Shown in pieces: positions 54,622-62,486 of a stretch of DNA of 64,000 bases (positions within the stretch are counted from its first letter, which is position 1; every line of letters begins with the position of its first letter). The stretch spans positions 2,666,001 through 2,730,000 of the forward strand of contig NZ_CP109485.1 of assembly GCF_035918235.1 (NCBI RefSeq), in the 5' to 3' direction. A program made the translations under genes and the position numbers. The notes beneath the pieces are model-generated. The model saw only the letters and a list, made by a program, of their open reading frames with translations. It ran no database searches and was not told where the DNA came from. The stretch is from Streptomyces sp. NBC_01445 (GTDB lineage Bacteria > Actinomycetota > Actinomycetes > Streptomycetales > Streptomycetaceae).

Positions 54622-54795
54622 CCCGCACCCTCCCGAAGTCGCTCAACCGACGTACAGATGTCGAGAGTAGCCGGAGGCGGGGGGTTGTGGGTGGGGGTCT
54701 GCGCAGGTCTTCGCCGTAAGTGAGGAGGTGCCCTTCCGGAACCGGACCTGCCCCCTCTCATGCCTCTTTCACGCACGCCTCATACTGTGGCGCCC
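54622..54795. promoter_or_regulatory. Divergent spacer between LAL-like and DUF2510 genes
   Basis: A TACTGT hexamer near 54785 may be the -10 of the DUF2510 gene, close to its start. I see no palindrome of note and no gene here. Confidence 0.3.
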
Positions 54796-55857
54796 ATGAC
54801 CCAGGTGACTCCCCCCGGCTGGTACCCCGATCCCGGCCAGAAGCCCGAAGGCCCCCGCACCGAACGCTGGTGGGACGGCAGTGTGTGGACGGAGCAGACC
54901 CGTGCCGCCGGGGCCGGCGCCACGCCCGCCCCGCCCGCGTACGCGCCGACGGCTCCCGGCGCGCATCCTCAGGCGTACGGCTATCCGCAGACCTCCCAGC
55001 CGCAGGGGCAGTTCGGCCATCCCGGATACCCGGGCTACCCCGCGTACCCGGAGCCGAAGCCGAAGCGCGGCCTCAAGATAGCCATCGCCGCCGTTGTCGC
55101 TGTGGTGGTGCTCGGCGGCATCGTCGGCGGCGTGTACGCGCTGACGTCCGGGGACGGCAACGGCAAGAGCGACCGGGCCGGCTCCTCGCCAAGTCCCTCT
55201 GCTTCCCCGGGACTTCCTCAGGGGCCGGAGGGCGGGACGGGCGGTAGCGGGGGCAGCGACGGGTCCGGTGGCTCCGGTGGCGAGAGCGGCGCTCCGCAGG
55301 CGCCGGGTTCCGGCGACGGCTTCGCCGCCGACCTGGTCAACGGGGTGTCGATACCCGTGCTCGACGGCTGGACCGGCGGCACGACGAAGGGCGGCAACGC
55401 GGGGGTGACGACCGGCCCGTACGCCTGCCCCGGCGACACGAAGCAGCAGTGTGTGCGCGGCGGCGCGTTCTCGGCGTCGGCCGAGGCGCTGAAGCTCAAG
55501 GCGACCGGCGCGGAGGCCGCGGCCAAGGAGGACATCTCCAAGAACGCGCAGGAGTCCTACGGCGGCGCGATCTACGGGAAGATCACCTCGCACAGGGAAC
55601 TGGCCTCCCAGGCCGTCACCGTGGCGGGCCGGCAGGGCTATCTGGTGCGCTGGCAGGTCGTCACGGCCAAGGGCGACGACGGCTACGTCGAGTCGCTGGT
55701 CGTCCCCGCGCCGGGCAACCCCAAGTCGCTGGTCGTCGTCCGCTTCGGCATCGACGTGAACGACAAGGCGCCGGACGTGACCTCGATGGACAAGATCACC
55801 AAGGGCATCAAGAAGTCCGCGATCGCCGAGGGCGGCGGCAACGGGCAGGACGTGTAG
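54796..55857 (+). CDS. DUF2510 domain membrane-anchored protein
   Basis: A 353-residue protein. The N-terminal DUF2510 (TPPGWYPDPGQ, then R-W-W-D-G-S-V-W-T-E) is followed by a proline/tyrosine-rich stretch with GYPGYPAYPEP repeats, one transmembrane helix (LKIAIAAVVAVVVLGGIVGGVYAL, about residues 92-115) and a glycine/serine linker. The extracellular C-terminal domain (about 175-345) is undefined and has two cysteines (Y-A-C-P-G and Q-C-V-R). The ATG at 54796 precedes the DUF2510 block. Function unknown; DUF2510 is common in actinobacterial membrane proteins. Confidence 0.85.
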   Translation: MTQVTPPGWYPDPGQKPEGPRTERWWDGSVWTEQTRAAGAGATPAPPAYAPTAPGAHPQAYGYPQTSQPQGQFGHPGYPGYPAYPEPKPKRGLKIAIAAVVAVVVLGGIVGGVYALTSGDGNGKSDRAGSSPSPSASPGLPQGPEGGTGGSGGSDGSGGSGGESGAPQAPGSGDGFAADLVNGVSIPVLDGWTGGTTKGGNAGVTTGPYACPGDTKQQCVRGGAFSASAEALKLKATGAEAAAKEDISKNAQESYGGAIYGKITSHRELASQAVTVAGRQGYLVRWQVVTAKGDDGYVESLVVPAPGNPKSLVVVRFGIDVNDKAPDVTSMDKITKGIKKSAIAEGGGNGQDV

Positions 55858-55920
55858 GGCTCCACGCAACACGTGCAGGACCCCGTGACAACCCGTCGGG
55901 CGCCACAGGGGAAAGCCCAG

Positions 55921-55966
55921 GGGCCGGGCGGGTCCCACTCCGCTCAAGGAGGGACCCGCCCGGCCC
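55921..55966. terminator. Perfect 16-base-pair hairpin terminator
   Basis: Arms at 55921-55936 and 55951-55966 pair perfectly (GGGCCGGGCGGGTCCC on the left) around a 14-base loop. It lies between the convergent DUF2510 and TetR genes, and is strong enough to serve both. Confidence 0.85.
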
Positions 55967-56048
55967 GGGGGTGCGCGCCGCGCCCGTCCCCACGGTGCGG
56001 CGCGGGCAGACCGCCGTCCGGTCATCCCGACAGACGGCGGCCTCCCGT

Positions 56049-56669
56049 TCAGGTGGCTTCGCTCAGGCCGAGTGCGGGCAGCACCACGGCGTCGACGAAG
56101 CGGGTGAGGTAGTCCGCGTCCGCGTACCGGCCCTCGAGGACCGGGCGGATGCGCTGCACCCCGAGCAGCTGGGCGGCCAGGAACTCGACGGCCGGATGGT
56201 CCGCGGCGATCTCGCCGCGCGCCACGGCCCGGTCGACCATCGCCCCGAGCGCGGCCAGCTCCGGCTCGACCAGGGCCTCGCGCAGCGCCCCCTGGAGTTC
56301 CTCGTCACTGAGGACCGCGTGGCCGAGGGCCTGGACGAGCTGAGTGTCGCGTCCGGCCTGCTGCGCCGCCGCGCGAGCGGCCGAGCGCAGGTCCCCGGCG
56401 AACGTACCCGTGTCGACACTGGCGAACTTCACGCAGCGTCCCGCCCGCAGTGCGGCGGCCACGAGCTGCGGCTTCGTCTTCCACTGCCGGTAGAGCGTGG
56501 ACTTGCTGCAGCACGCCTGGGCCGCGACGCCCTCCATGGTGAGCGCCTCGTAGCCGTTCTCGCGGAGCTGGTCGAGGACCGCGTCGTAGAACTCCCGCTC
56601 GCGCTCCGGAGTGATCTTGGAGCGGCGCGAAGTGGTCACTGATGTGCCTGCCTGCTCCTGGGACTCCAT
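56049..56669 (-). CDS. TetR/AcrR family repressor divergent from PAP2 gene
   Basis: A 206-residue regulator. The N-terminal HTH reads FYDAVLDQLRENGYEALTMEGVAAQACCSKSTLYRQWKTK, preceded by a short serine/arginine-rich tail. The C-terminal ligand domain is all-helical. It almost certainly binds the 54-base palindromic region between itself and the PAP2/EamA operon, and would repress both. The doubled cysteine in the recognition-helix region (A-A-Q-A-C-C-S-K-S) is unusual and might give redox sensing. ATG at 56669. Confidence 0.92.
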   Translation of the reverse strand: MESQEQAGTSVTTSRRSKITPEREREFYDAVLDQLRENGYEALTMEGVAAQACCSKSTLYRQWKTKPQLVAAALRAGRCVKFASVDTGTFAGDLRSAARAAAQQAGRDTQLVQALGHAVLSDEELQGALREALVEPELAALGAMVDRAVARGEIAADHPAVEFLAAQLLGVQRIRPVLEGRYADADYLTRFVDAVVLPALGLSEAT

Positions 56670-56694
56670 GGCTCTTCTCCTCGCGATCTCCGCT

Positions 56695-56748
56695 ATCGAT
56701 ACGCCAGTGTACCGGTACGCCAGCGTTTCGGTACACTGGCGTATCGAT
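56695..56748. promoter_or_regulatory. Long perfect inverted repeat, TetR operator
   Basis: Arms of 20 bases at 56695-56714 (ATCGATACGCCAGTGTACCG) and 56729-56748 match perfectly. The 14-base spacer contains a third TACGCCAG half-site (56716-56723). Located 25 bases from the TetR start and about 70 bases from the PAP2 start, it probably overlaps both promoters. Confidence 0.8.
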
Positions 56749-56818
56749 GAGCTCGGTTCACGCCGTGCTCACCTCCGCATCACCGCACCACCCAGTCGTC
56801 ATGAAAAGGGGCCGGGGG

Positions 56819-57874
56819 ATGAATTCCCTTACCGAGCCTGCCGAACCGGAGCCGGACACAGCCGGCCGCGAGACGGACGCCGTCGGCCACCAGCCGGATG
56901 TCGTCGCCCGCCCGCCCCTGGTCCGGGAGCTCCTGCTGGTCGTCGGACTGTTCCTCGTCTACAAGTTCGGCAGGCAACTGGCCAATGGCCACACCGGCGA
57001 GGCGTTCCACAACGCGCACCGCGTGTGGGACCTCGAACGCGCCGTCCATCTGCCGGGCGAGGGCGCCGTGCAGCATGCCCTGCTGCACAGCGACGGCCTC
57101 GTCCACATCGCGAACACGTACTACGCGACGGTGCACTTCCCGGCGACGGCGGCCTTTCTGATCTGGCTGTATCTGTGCAGGCCCCGGCACTACATATGGA
57201 CGCGCCGGGTACTGGCCGCCCTCACCGCGGCGGCCCTTGTGCTGCATCTCACCTTCCCGCTGGCCCCGCCCCGGATGCTGGCCGCCGCGCACCTCGTGGA
57301 CACCGGGCAGGTGTACGGGCCGACCGTCTATGGCGCGACGCCGCAGACCGACTCGATGGCGAACCAGTTCGCCGCGATGCCGTCGCTGCACTTCGGCTGG
57401 GCCCTGATGGTCGCCGTCGGCCTGATCGCCGCGACCCGCTCCCGGCTGCGCTGGCTGTGGCTCCTGCACCCGGCGCTCACTCTGTTCGTCGTCGTCGGCA
57501 CGGCGAACCACTACTGGCTGGACGCGATCGTGGCGACGGCCCTCCTGGGCATCGCGCTCGCGGCGATCCGGCTGCCCGGCACCACTCAGGCCGCGAAGCC
57601 CGGTCCGTCCATCGGCCGGCACCTGCTGCCCGCCCCGCGCACCGCGTCCTCGCTCACGGCGACCGCGGAGACCATGGGCGCGGCGATCCCCGCCCCCTGG
57701 ACCCCGGCGCATCAGCGCGGCGGCTCCCTCTCCGCGTCCGAAGTGCTCGCGCGCATCCCGGTGTCGGTGACGGCGGGCTCTGCGTCCGCCGTCGACGCGC
57801 CGGTCGCGTCGGTCACCTCGGGAGCGGCACGTCCGGGGCGCGAAGTCCTCACGGCGTCAGGAGCACACCGGTGA
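56819..57874 (+). CDS. PAP2 family phosphatase (inositolphosphotransferase-like)
   Basis: A 351-residue membrane protein with about six helices. The PAP2 signature is of the Aur1/Ipt1-like branch: AAMPSLHFGWALMV with one histidine and ANHYWLDAIVAT with the second. It would act on a lipid phosphate or transfer a phospho-head group at the membrane. An upstream in-frame ATG at 56801 exists, but GGGG before 56819 favours the latter. The last about 90 residues are a hydrophilic tail with low complexity. The EamA gene overlaps by four bases (GTGA). Confidence 0.88.
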   Translation: MNSLTEPAEPEPDTAGRETDAVGHQPDVVARPPLVRELLLVVGLFLVYKFGRQLANGHTGEAFHNAHRVWDLERAVHLPGEGAVQHALLHSDGLVHIANTYYATVHFPATAAFLIWLYLCRPRHYIWTRRVLAALTAAALVLHLTFPLAPPRMLAAAHLVDTGQVYGPTVYGATPQTDSMANQFAAMPSLHFGWALMVAVGLIAATRSRLRWLWLLHPALTLFVVVGTANHYWLDAIVATALLGIALAAIRLPGTTQAAKPGPSIGRHLLPAPRTASSLTATAETMGAAIPAPWTPAHQRGGSLSASEVLARIPVSVTAGSASAVDAPVASVTSGAARPGREVLTASGAHR

Positions 57875-58929
57875 ACGCCACCCTCCTCTCCGTCGCACTC
57901 TCCCTCGTCTCGGCGGTCGCCTACGCCGCTGCCGCCGTCGCCCAGGAACGCCTCGCGTCACGCACCGCGGGGACCGACTCGGGCGTCCTCGGCCTGCTCG
58001 GCACGGGCGCCTGGTGGGGGTCGGTCCTGCTCAACGCGTCCGCCGCGCTCCTGCACGTGGGGGCCCTCAAGTACGGCCCCCTCACCCTCGTACAGCCCCT
58101 CGGCGCGCTGACGCTCGTCGCGGCCGTGCCGCTCGGGGCGCGGCTGGCCGGGCGGCGCGTCCTGTCCATCGAATGGCGCGGCACCGCGCTCACGCTCGCC
58201 GGACTCGGCGCGCTCCTGCTCACGGCCTCGGGCCCGGCCCCCGACGACACGCTCAGCCTCGGCGAGGCGCTCGCCGTCGCCGGTGCCACGGCCGCCCTGA
58301 TCGGTCTCCTGTCGCGGCGCGGCGCGAAGCCCGGGCTGCGGCACGCGACGGCCTCCGGTCTCGCCTCGGGCATCGCCTCGGCGCTCGCCCAGACCGTGAC
58401 CGTCGCGGTCACCGACCGGACGGGGCCGCTGCTCAGCGTCAAGGTGATCGTCGTGGCGCTGCTGATCGCGGCGTTCGCGGCGGGCGGCCTGCTCCTGTCC
58501 CAGATCGCCTACCGCGGTGGCCTCGGCGCTCCGCTCGCGATGGTCACCCTCTCCAACCCGGTGGCCGCGGCGATCATCGGCGTCACACTGCTCGGCGAGC
58601 GGCTCCAGGGCGGGATCACGGGGATTCTGCTCGCGGCGGCGGGGGCGACGCTCGCGGCCCGCGGCGTCCTGCTCCTCACGCGCACGTCACCGGAGACACA
58701 GGAGACCCAAGAGGCTCCGGAGGCCCGACCGCAGCCGTCGCTCACGGCGGCGGAACCGCTGCCCGAGCTGCCGCCCCGCGTGACGGAGCCGGGCCCGGTC
58801 GCGAGCCTGCCCGGGCTGCCGGGCCTGCAGAGCCTTCCGCCGATGCCCGTACTGCCGGGCACGGTGGTCATCCTGCCGTCGGTCCCGCCCCAGCCGGAAC
58901 CGGCACCGGGCGCACTCCAGGCGTCCTGA
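57871..58929 (+). CDS. EamA/DMT family transporter
   Basis: The 352-residue protein has around nine or ten hydrophobic helices in about 290 residues, the drug/metabolite transporter arrangement (ALKYGPLTLVQPLGALTLVAAVPLGARL and PLAMVTLSNPVAAAIIGVTLLGE are typical). The final 60 residues are a proline-rich cytoplasmic tail (LPELPPR, LPGLPGLQSLPPMP). The GTG at 57871 overlaps the PAP2 stop, so both are made from one transcript under the TetR operator. Substrate unknown. Confidence 0.9.
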   Translation: MNATLLSVALSLVSAVAYAAAAVAQERLASRTAGTDSGVLGLLGTGAWWGSVLLNASAALLHVGALKYGPLTLVQPLGALTLVAAVPLGARLAGRRVLSIEWRGTALTLAGLGALLLTASGPAPDDTLSLGEALAVAGATAALIGLLSRRGAKPGLRHATASGLASGIASALAQTVTVAVTDRTGPLLSVKVIVVALLIAAFAAGGLLLSQIAYRGGLGAPLAMVTLSNPVAAAIIGVTLLGERLQGGITGILLAAAGATLAARGVLLLTRTSPETQETQEAPEARPQPSLTAAEPLPELPPRVTEPGPVASLPGLPGLQSLPPMPVLPGTVVILPSVPPQPEPAPGALQAS

Positions 58930-58969
58930 GAGCGACCCCTTCACGGCCCCGCATCACGCGATCCGCTTT

Positions 58970-59008
58970 ACGGGTCCCGCGTCACGGCTTGCGAGGCGCG
59001 GGACCCGT
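58970..59008. terminator. Hairpin terminator between EamA and second TetR gene
   Basis: ACGGGTCCCGCG (58970-58981) pairs perfectly with CGCGGGACCCGT (58997-59008). The TetR stop codon lies in the loop, so the right arm is coding sequence. The genes converge here. Confidence 0.75.
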
Positions 59009-59572
59009 CCTCATCCCGTCGAGCGTGATGCCGAAGACCCGGTCGCGCTGCTCGGTGTCCACGTAGGCCGCGCCGGTGACGCCGGAGATCAGGCGGAGCA
59101 GGTCATCGAAGGACATGTCCTCGCGGACCTCCCCGGCCGCCTGCGCGCGCAGCAGCAGCGGTTCACCGGCGTCGATCATGGCGCGGCGGCAGGAGACGAA
59201 GATGTCCGACTCACCACTGAGTGCGTCCCTGATGGCGCGCTTGGTGACGGTGTAGTCCACGAACCGGCGCAGCCACGCGGCGAGCCCGTCCCACGGCGGG
59301 GCGTCCGCGAGTTCGTCCGCGAGCCGGCACAGGGCGTCGACCTCTTCCGCGTAGACCGTCTCGAAGAGGTGCCTGCGCGTGGGGAAGTTGCGGTACAGCG
59401 TGCCGATGCCGACGCCGGCCTTGCGGGCGATGTCCTCGAGCGACGCCTCCGCGCCCTTCTCGGCGAACGCGTCGCGGGCCGCGGCGAGGAGCGCGTCGAA
59501 GTTGCGGCGCGCGTCCGCGCGGCGCGGACGCTGGGCCGCGACGATCCCGCCGACGAGTTCCCTGTCCGTCAT
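58982..59572 (-). CDS. TetR family regulator of the MFS gene
   Basis: A 196-residue TetR protein. The HTH is NFDALLAAARDAFAEKGAEASLEDIARKAGVGIGTLYRNFPTRRHLFETVY. The ATG at 59572 is chosen because the additional upstream codons cross the operator region. It is divergent from an MFS exporter, the standard layout for an efflux repressor released by the drug. The ligand domain has one cysteine pair position (VSCRRAM) but nothing that shows its ligand. Confidence 0.93.
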   Translation of the reverse strand: MTDRELVGGIVAAQRPRRADARRNFDALLAAARDAFAEKGAEASLEDIARKAGVGIGTLYRNFPTRRHLFETVYAEEVDALCRLADELADAPPWDGLAAWLRRFVDYTVTKRAIRDALSGESDIFVSCRRAMIDAGEPLLLRAQAAGEVREDMSFDDLLRLISGVTGAAYVDTEQRDRVFGITLDGMRTGPAPRKP

Positions 59573-59612
59573 GCGTGCCACTCCCGGGGTGAGGCAGCGC
59601 GGGCTGCCGAGG

Positions 59613-59664
59613 TTGTACCGGAGGCAACCCTCCGCTATCGTTATCCAAGTCGAGGGATGCCTCC
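59613..59664 (+). promoter_or_regulatory. MFS promoter overlapped by an inverted repeat operator
   Basis: TTGTAC (59613-59618), 17 bases, TATCGT (59636-59641) is a strong plus-strand promoter. GGAGGCAACCCTC (59620-59632) and GAGGGATGCCTCC (59652-59664) are inverted copies with 12 of 13 matches. The first arm fills the promoter spacer, so binding of the divergent TetR would block the MFS gene. The leader of about 185 bases that follows holds no gene. Confidence 0.7.
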
Positions 59665-59832
59665 ACTTTAGCAGTCGGCGCACCCCACGCCCCGCCGCAC
59701 AGTGCTGCGGTCAGACCGGCCGAAACGGCCGGATCCCACCATCCTCCCAGCTCGCGCGCACCGGCGGACCGCGGCCCTTGCCGCAGGTCACGCCGGTGTG
59801 CCTGGCCACCTTCCGTTCAGAGAGACACCGCC

Positions 59833-61377
59833 TTGAACCGGAATCTCACGACGTCCCCTCGCACGACCCGGAATCCCATGTCCCGGAATCCCATGTCCCG
59901 GAGTCCCCAGGCGCCGAGCCCGGCGCCCAGAAGCTCCAACCGCCTCACCTTCGCGGTCCTCGCGACGGGTGCCGGCGTGTTCTCGATGATGCAGTCGCTG
60001 GTCGCCCCGGCCCTGCCCACCGTCCAGCACGCGCTGCACACCAGCCAGGCCACCTCGACCTGGGTGATGACCGCCTATCTGCTGTCCGCCTCGATCTTCA
60101 CGCCCATACTCGGCCGGGTCGGCGACCTCGTCGGCAAGAAGCGCACCATGGTCGCCGCGCTCGTCGCGCTGACCGTGGGCTGCGTGCTCGCGGCCCTCGC
60201 CCCGAGCATCACCGTGCTCATCGTCGCCCGCGTCGTCCAGGGCATCGGCGGCGCGCTCTTCCCGCTGTCGTTCGGCATCATCCGCGACGAGTTCCCCGGC
60301 CACCGGGTCAGCCCCAGCATCAGCAACCTGTCCGCCGTCATCGCGGCCGGCGGCGGTGTGGGCATGGTCGCGGCCGGGCCGATCGTGGGCGCGCTCGACT
60401 ACCGCTGGCTGTTCTGGCTGCCCGCCGCCGTCGTCGCGGTGACGGCTCTGATCGCGTACCGCTACGTTCCCGAGTCGCCGACGCGCGGCACGGGACGCGT
60501 GAACTGGCTCGGCTCCGTGCTGCTCTCCGGCTGGCTCGTCGCCCTGCTGCTGCCCATCAGCCAGGCCACGTCCTGGGGCTGGGCATCGATCAAGGTCGTC
60601 GGTCTGCTGGCCGCCGCCGTGGTCCTCTTCGCCGCGTGGGTGCTCGCCGAGGCACGCTCCGCGAGCCCGCTGATCGACCTGCGCGTCATGCGGCTGCCCG
60701 CCGTGTGGACGACGAACACGGCCGCGCTGCTCTTCGGCGCGGGGATGTACGCGGTGTGGTCGTTCCTGCCCGGGTTCGCCCAGACACCCTCGTCCGCCGG
60801 GTACGGCTTCGGGGCGAGCGTGACGGGCGCGGGGCTGTTGATGCTCCCCATGCTCGTGGCGATGTTCCTCGCCGGGGTGCTCAGCGGCCGGCTCGAACCC
60901 GCCGTAGGGGCGAAGACACTGCTCACCACCGGCGCCGCGCTGGGCGCCGTCTCCTGCGCGATGCTCGCCGCCTGGCACTCCGAGCAGTGGCAAGTCGCCC
61001 TCGCGGCAGGCGTGTTCGGACTCGGCATCGGGCTCGCGTTCGCGTCCATGGCGAACCTGATCGTGCAGAGCGTCCCGGCGGCGCAGACCGGCGCGGCCAC
61101 CGGCATGAACGCCAACATCCGCACCATCGGCGGCTCGATCGGCGCCGCCGTGATGAGCAGCCTGGTCACGGGGCACCTCCAGGCGTCGGGACTCCCCTAC
61201 GCCTCCGGGTACACCCACGGCTTCACGCTGCTCGCGGCGCTGTGCCTCGCCGCCGCGCTCGCGGCGCTGCTGGTCCCGGCCGCGCGCCGGGCGGGCGGAA
61301 CGCGCGTCCCGGCCGCGCACGGGACGACGGCCGGGGCGGACGAGCAGGCGGTCCTGGAGCAGCCCACGTCGCGGTGA
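59833..61377 (+). CDS. MFS drug efflux transporter (DHA2, 14-helix type)
   Basis: This 514-residue transporter has about fourteen helices. The motif LGRVGDLVGKKRTMV follows helix 2 (motif A) and RVVQGIGGALFPLSFG is motif B of proton antiporters. The start is a TTG at 59833 behind GAGAGA. The first 40 residues include a 5-residue repeat (R-N-P-M-S) encoded by a 15-base tandem repeat. A TetR gene and its operator lie upstream, so antibiotic or metabolite export under induction is likely. The substrate is unknown. Confidence 0.92.
   Translation: MNRNLTTSPRTTRNPMSRNPMSRSPQAPSPAPRSSNRLTFAVLATGAGVFSMMQSLVAPALPTVQHALHTSQATSTWVMTAYLLSASIFTPILGRVGDLVGKKRTMVAALVALTVGCVLAALAPSITVLIVARVVQGIGGALFPLSFGIIRDEFPGHRVSPSISNLSAVIAAGGGVGMVAAGPIVGALDYRWLFWLPAAVVAVTALIAYRYVPESPTRGTGRVNWLGSVLLSGWLVALLLPISQATSWGWASIKVVGLLAAAVVLFAAWVLAEARSASPLIDLRVMRLPAVWTTNTAALLFGAGMYAVWSFLPGFAQTPSSAGYGFGASVTGAGLLMLPMLVAMFLAGVLSGRLEPAVGAKTLLTTGAALGAVSCAMLAAWHSEQWQVALAAGVFGLGIGLAFASMANLIVQSVPAAQTGAATGMNANIRTIGGSIGAAVMSSLVTGHLQASGLPYASGYTHGFTLLAALCLAAALAALLVPAARRAGGTRVPAAHGTTAGADEQAVLEQPTSR
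59867..59911 (+). repeat. 15-base tandem repeat in the MFS N terminus
   Basis: CCCGGAATCCCATGT is present twice (59867-59881 and 59882-59896), then a partial third copy. It encodes R-N-P-M-S units in the cytoplasmic tail before helix 1. An ATG in each copy offers alternative starts. Confidence 0.8.
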
Positions 61378-61404
61378 ACCGGCGCCCGCCGGGCGCCGGC
61401 CCGG

Positions 61405-62334
61405 TCAGCCGAAGCCGCGTGCGTCCTGCTTGAGGGCGGTGTCCACCGTGAGGGCGGTCGCCACGACGAGGCTCAGGAGCGGCTCGGGCAGCTGGTAGTG
61501 GATCTGGAGGACGTAGTTGTCCGCGGTCGTGAACATCGTCTTGGCGAGTCCCTCCCACGTCTTCGTGATGCGGGCGACCTCGTTGTCGGCGTGGTCGACG
61601 ATCGAGAAGTTCCAGGCCCGCCAGTTCTCGGCCTTGATCGCGCCGATCTGCTGGCCGTTCACGTTGATCCCGAAGTTGATCTTGCCGATCATGTTCTGCT
61701 GGACGATCTCGCCGACGGGCGAGCCGTCCGGGCGCTCCACGACGACACGCGACTTCATGAACTTCGCGGGCCGCGTCATGACGAGCTGCGGCTGCCCGTA
61801 CGCGTCGCGGATCTCCAGCTTGTGGGTCATGAACTGGTCGAGGCTGGAGACGAAGCGCGCGACCTTCTTGAGGGTGCTCTGGCCGACCTGGACGACGGAG
61901 CCGATCTGCGCGCCGTTCTGATCCATGACGGTGTACTCGTTCGTCAGCTCGATCAGCTTGGCCTTCTGGTTCACCACCAGGACCGGCTCGGTGAAGAGGC
62001 TGCCGCCGCCCTGCGCGGTGGGCGCGACACCGGCCTGGTGCTGCACCTGGCGCTGCACCTTGGCGGGGTCGACGTAACTCTGCTGCTGCGGGGCCTGCTG
62101 CCCGTACGGGCCGGCCGCGTGCTGCTGCTGCTGCGCGAACTGGCCCTGGACCGGCTGCTGCACTTGCTGCTGTTGAGGCTGCCGCTGCGCCTGCTGCGGG
62201 ACCTGCTGGCCCGCGGGCTGCTGCACAGGGCTGGTGTGCTCGGTCCACTGCGCGCCGTCCCACCACCGCAGGGTCTGGGGCGCGCCCTGGGGGTCGGGGT
62301 ACCAGCCTGCCGGGGTGTTCGAATGCGTCGTCAC
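61405..62334 (-). CDS. DUF2510 / LURP-one (scramblase-like) protein
   Basis: A 309-residue protein with an N-terminal DUF2510 (AGWYPDPQGAP, then R-W-W-D-G-A-Q-W-T-E), a low-complexity region of about 70 residues that is nearly all glutamine and proline, and a C-terminal LURP-one/phospholipid-scramblase-like beta-barrel (about 110-309, FTEPVLVVNQKAKLIELTNEY and E-I-R-D-A-Y-G). The DUF2510 is the second of the window. A membrane-associated lipid function is inferred by analogy only. GTG start at 62334. It converges with the MFS gene. Confidence 0.85.
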   Translation of the reverse strand: MTTHSNTPAGWYPDPQGAPQTLRWWDGAQWTEHTSPVQQPAGQQVPQQAQRQPQQQQVQQPVQGQFAQQQQHAAGPYGQQAPQQQSYVDPAKVQRQVQHQAGVAPTAQGGGSLFTEPVLVVNQKAKLIELTNEYTVMDQNGAQIGSVVQVGQSTLKKVARFVSSLDQFMTHKLEIRDAYGQPQLVMTRPAKFMKSRVVVERPDGSPVGEIVQQNMIGKINFGINVNGQQIGAIKAENWRAWNFSIVDHADNEVARITKTWEGLAKTMFTTADNYVLQIHYQLPEPLLSLVVATALTVDTALKQDARGFG

Positions 62335-62486
62335 CCGGGCACACTACCGCGCCATCCTGTGGTGGCATCCAGGCCGGACAGATGTGACGTACGCCGCCGC
62401 CCGAACCGGTACGGAACGGGCGGCGGCGCGATTTTCGAGTGTCCTGGAGGTCTTGGAGGTCTTCGAGATCGAAGCCCCCTGCGGGG

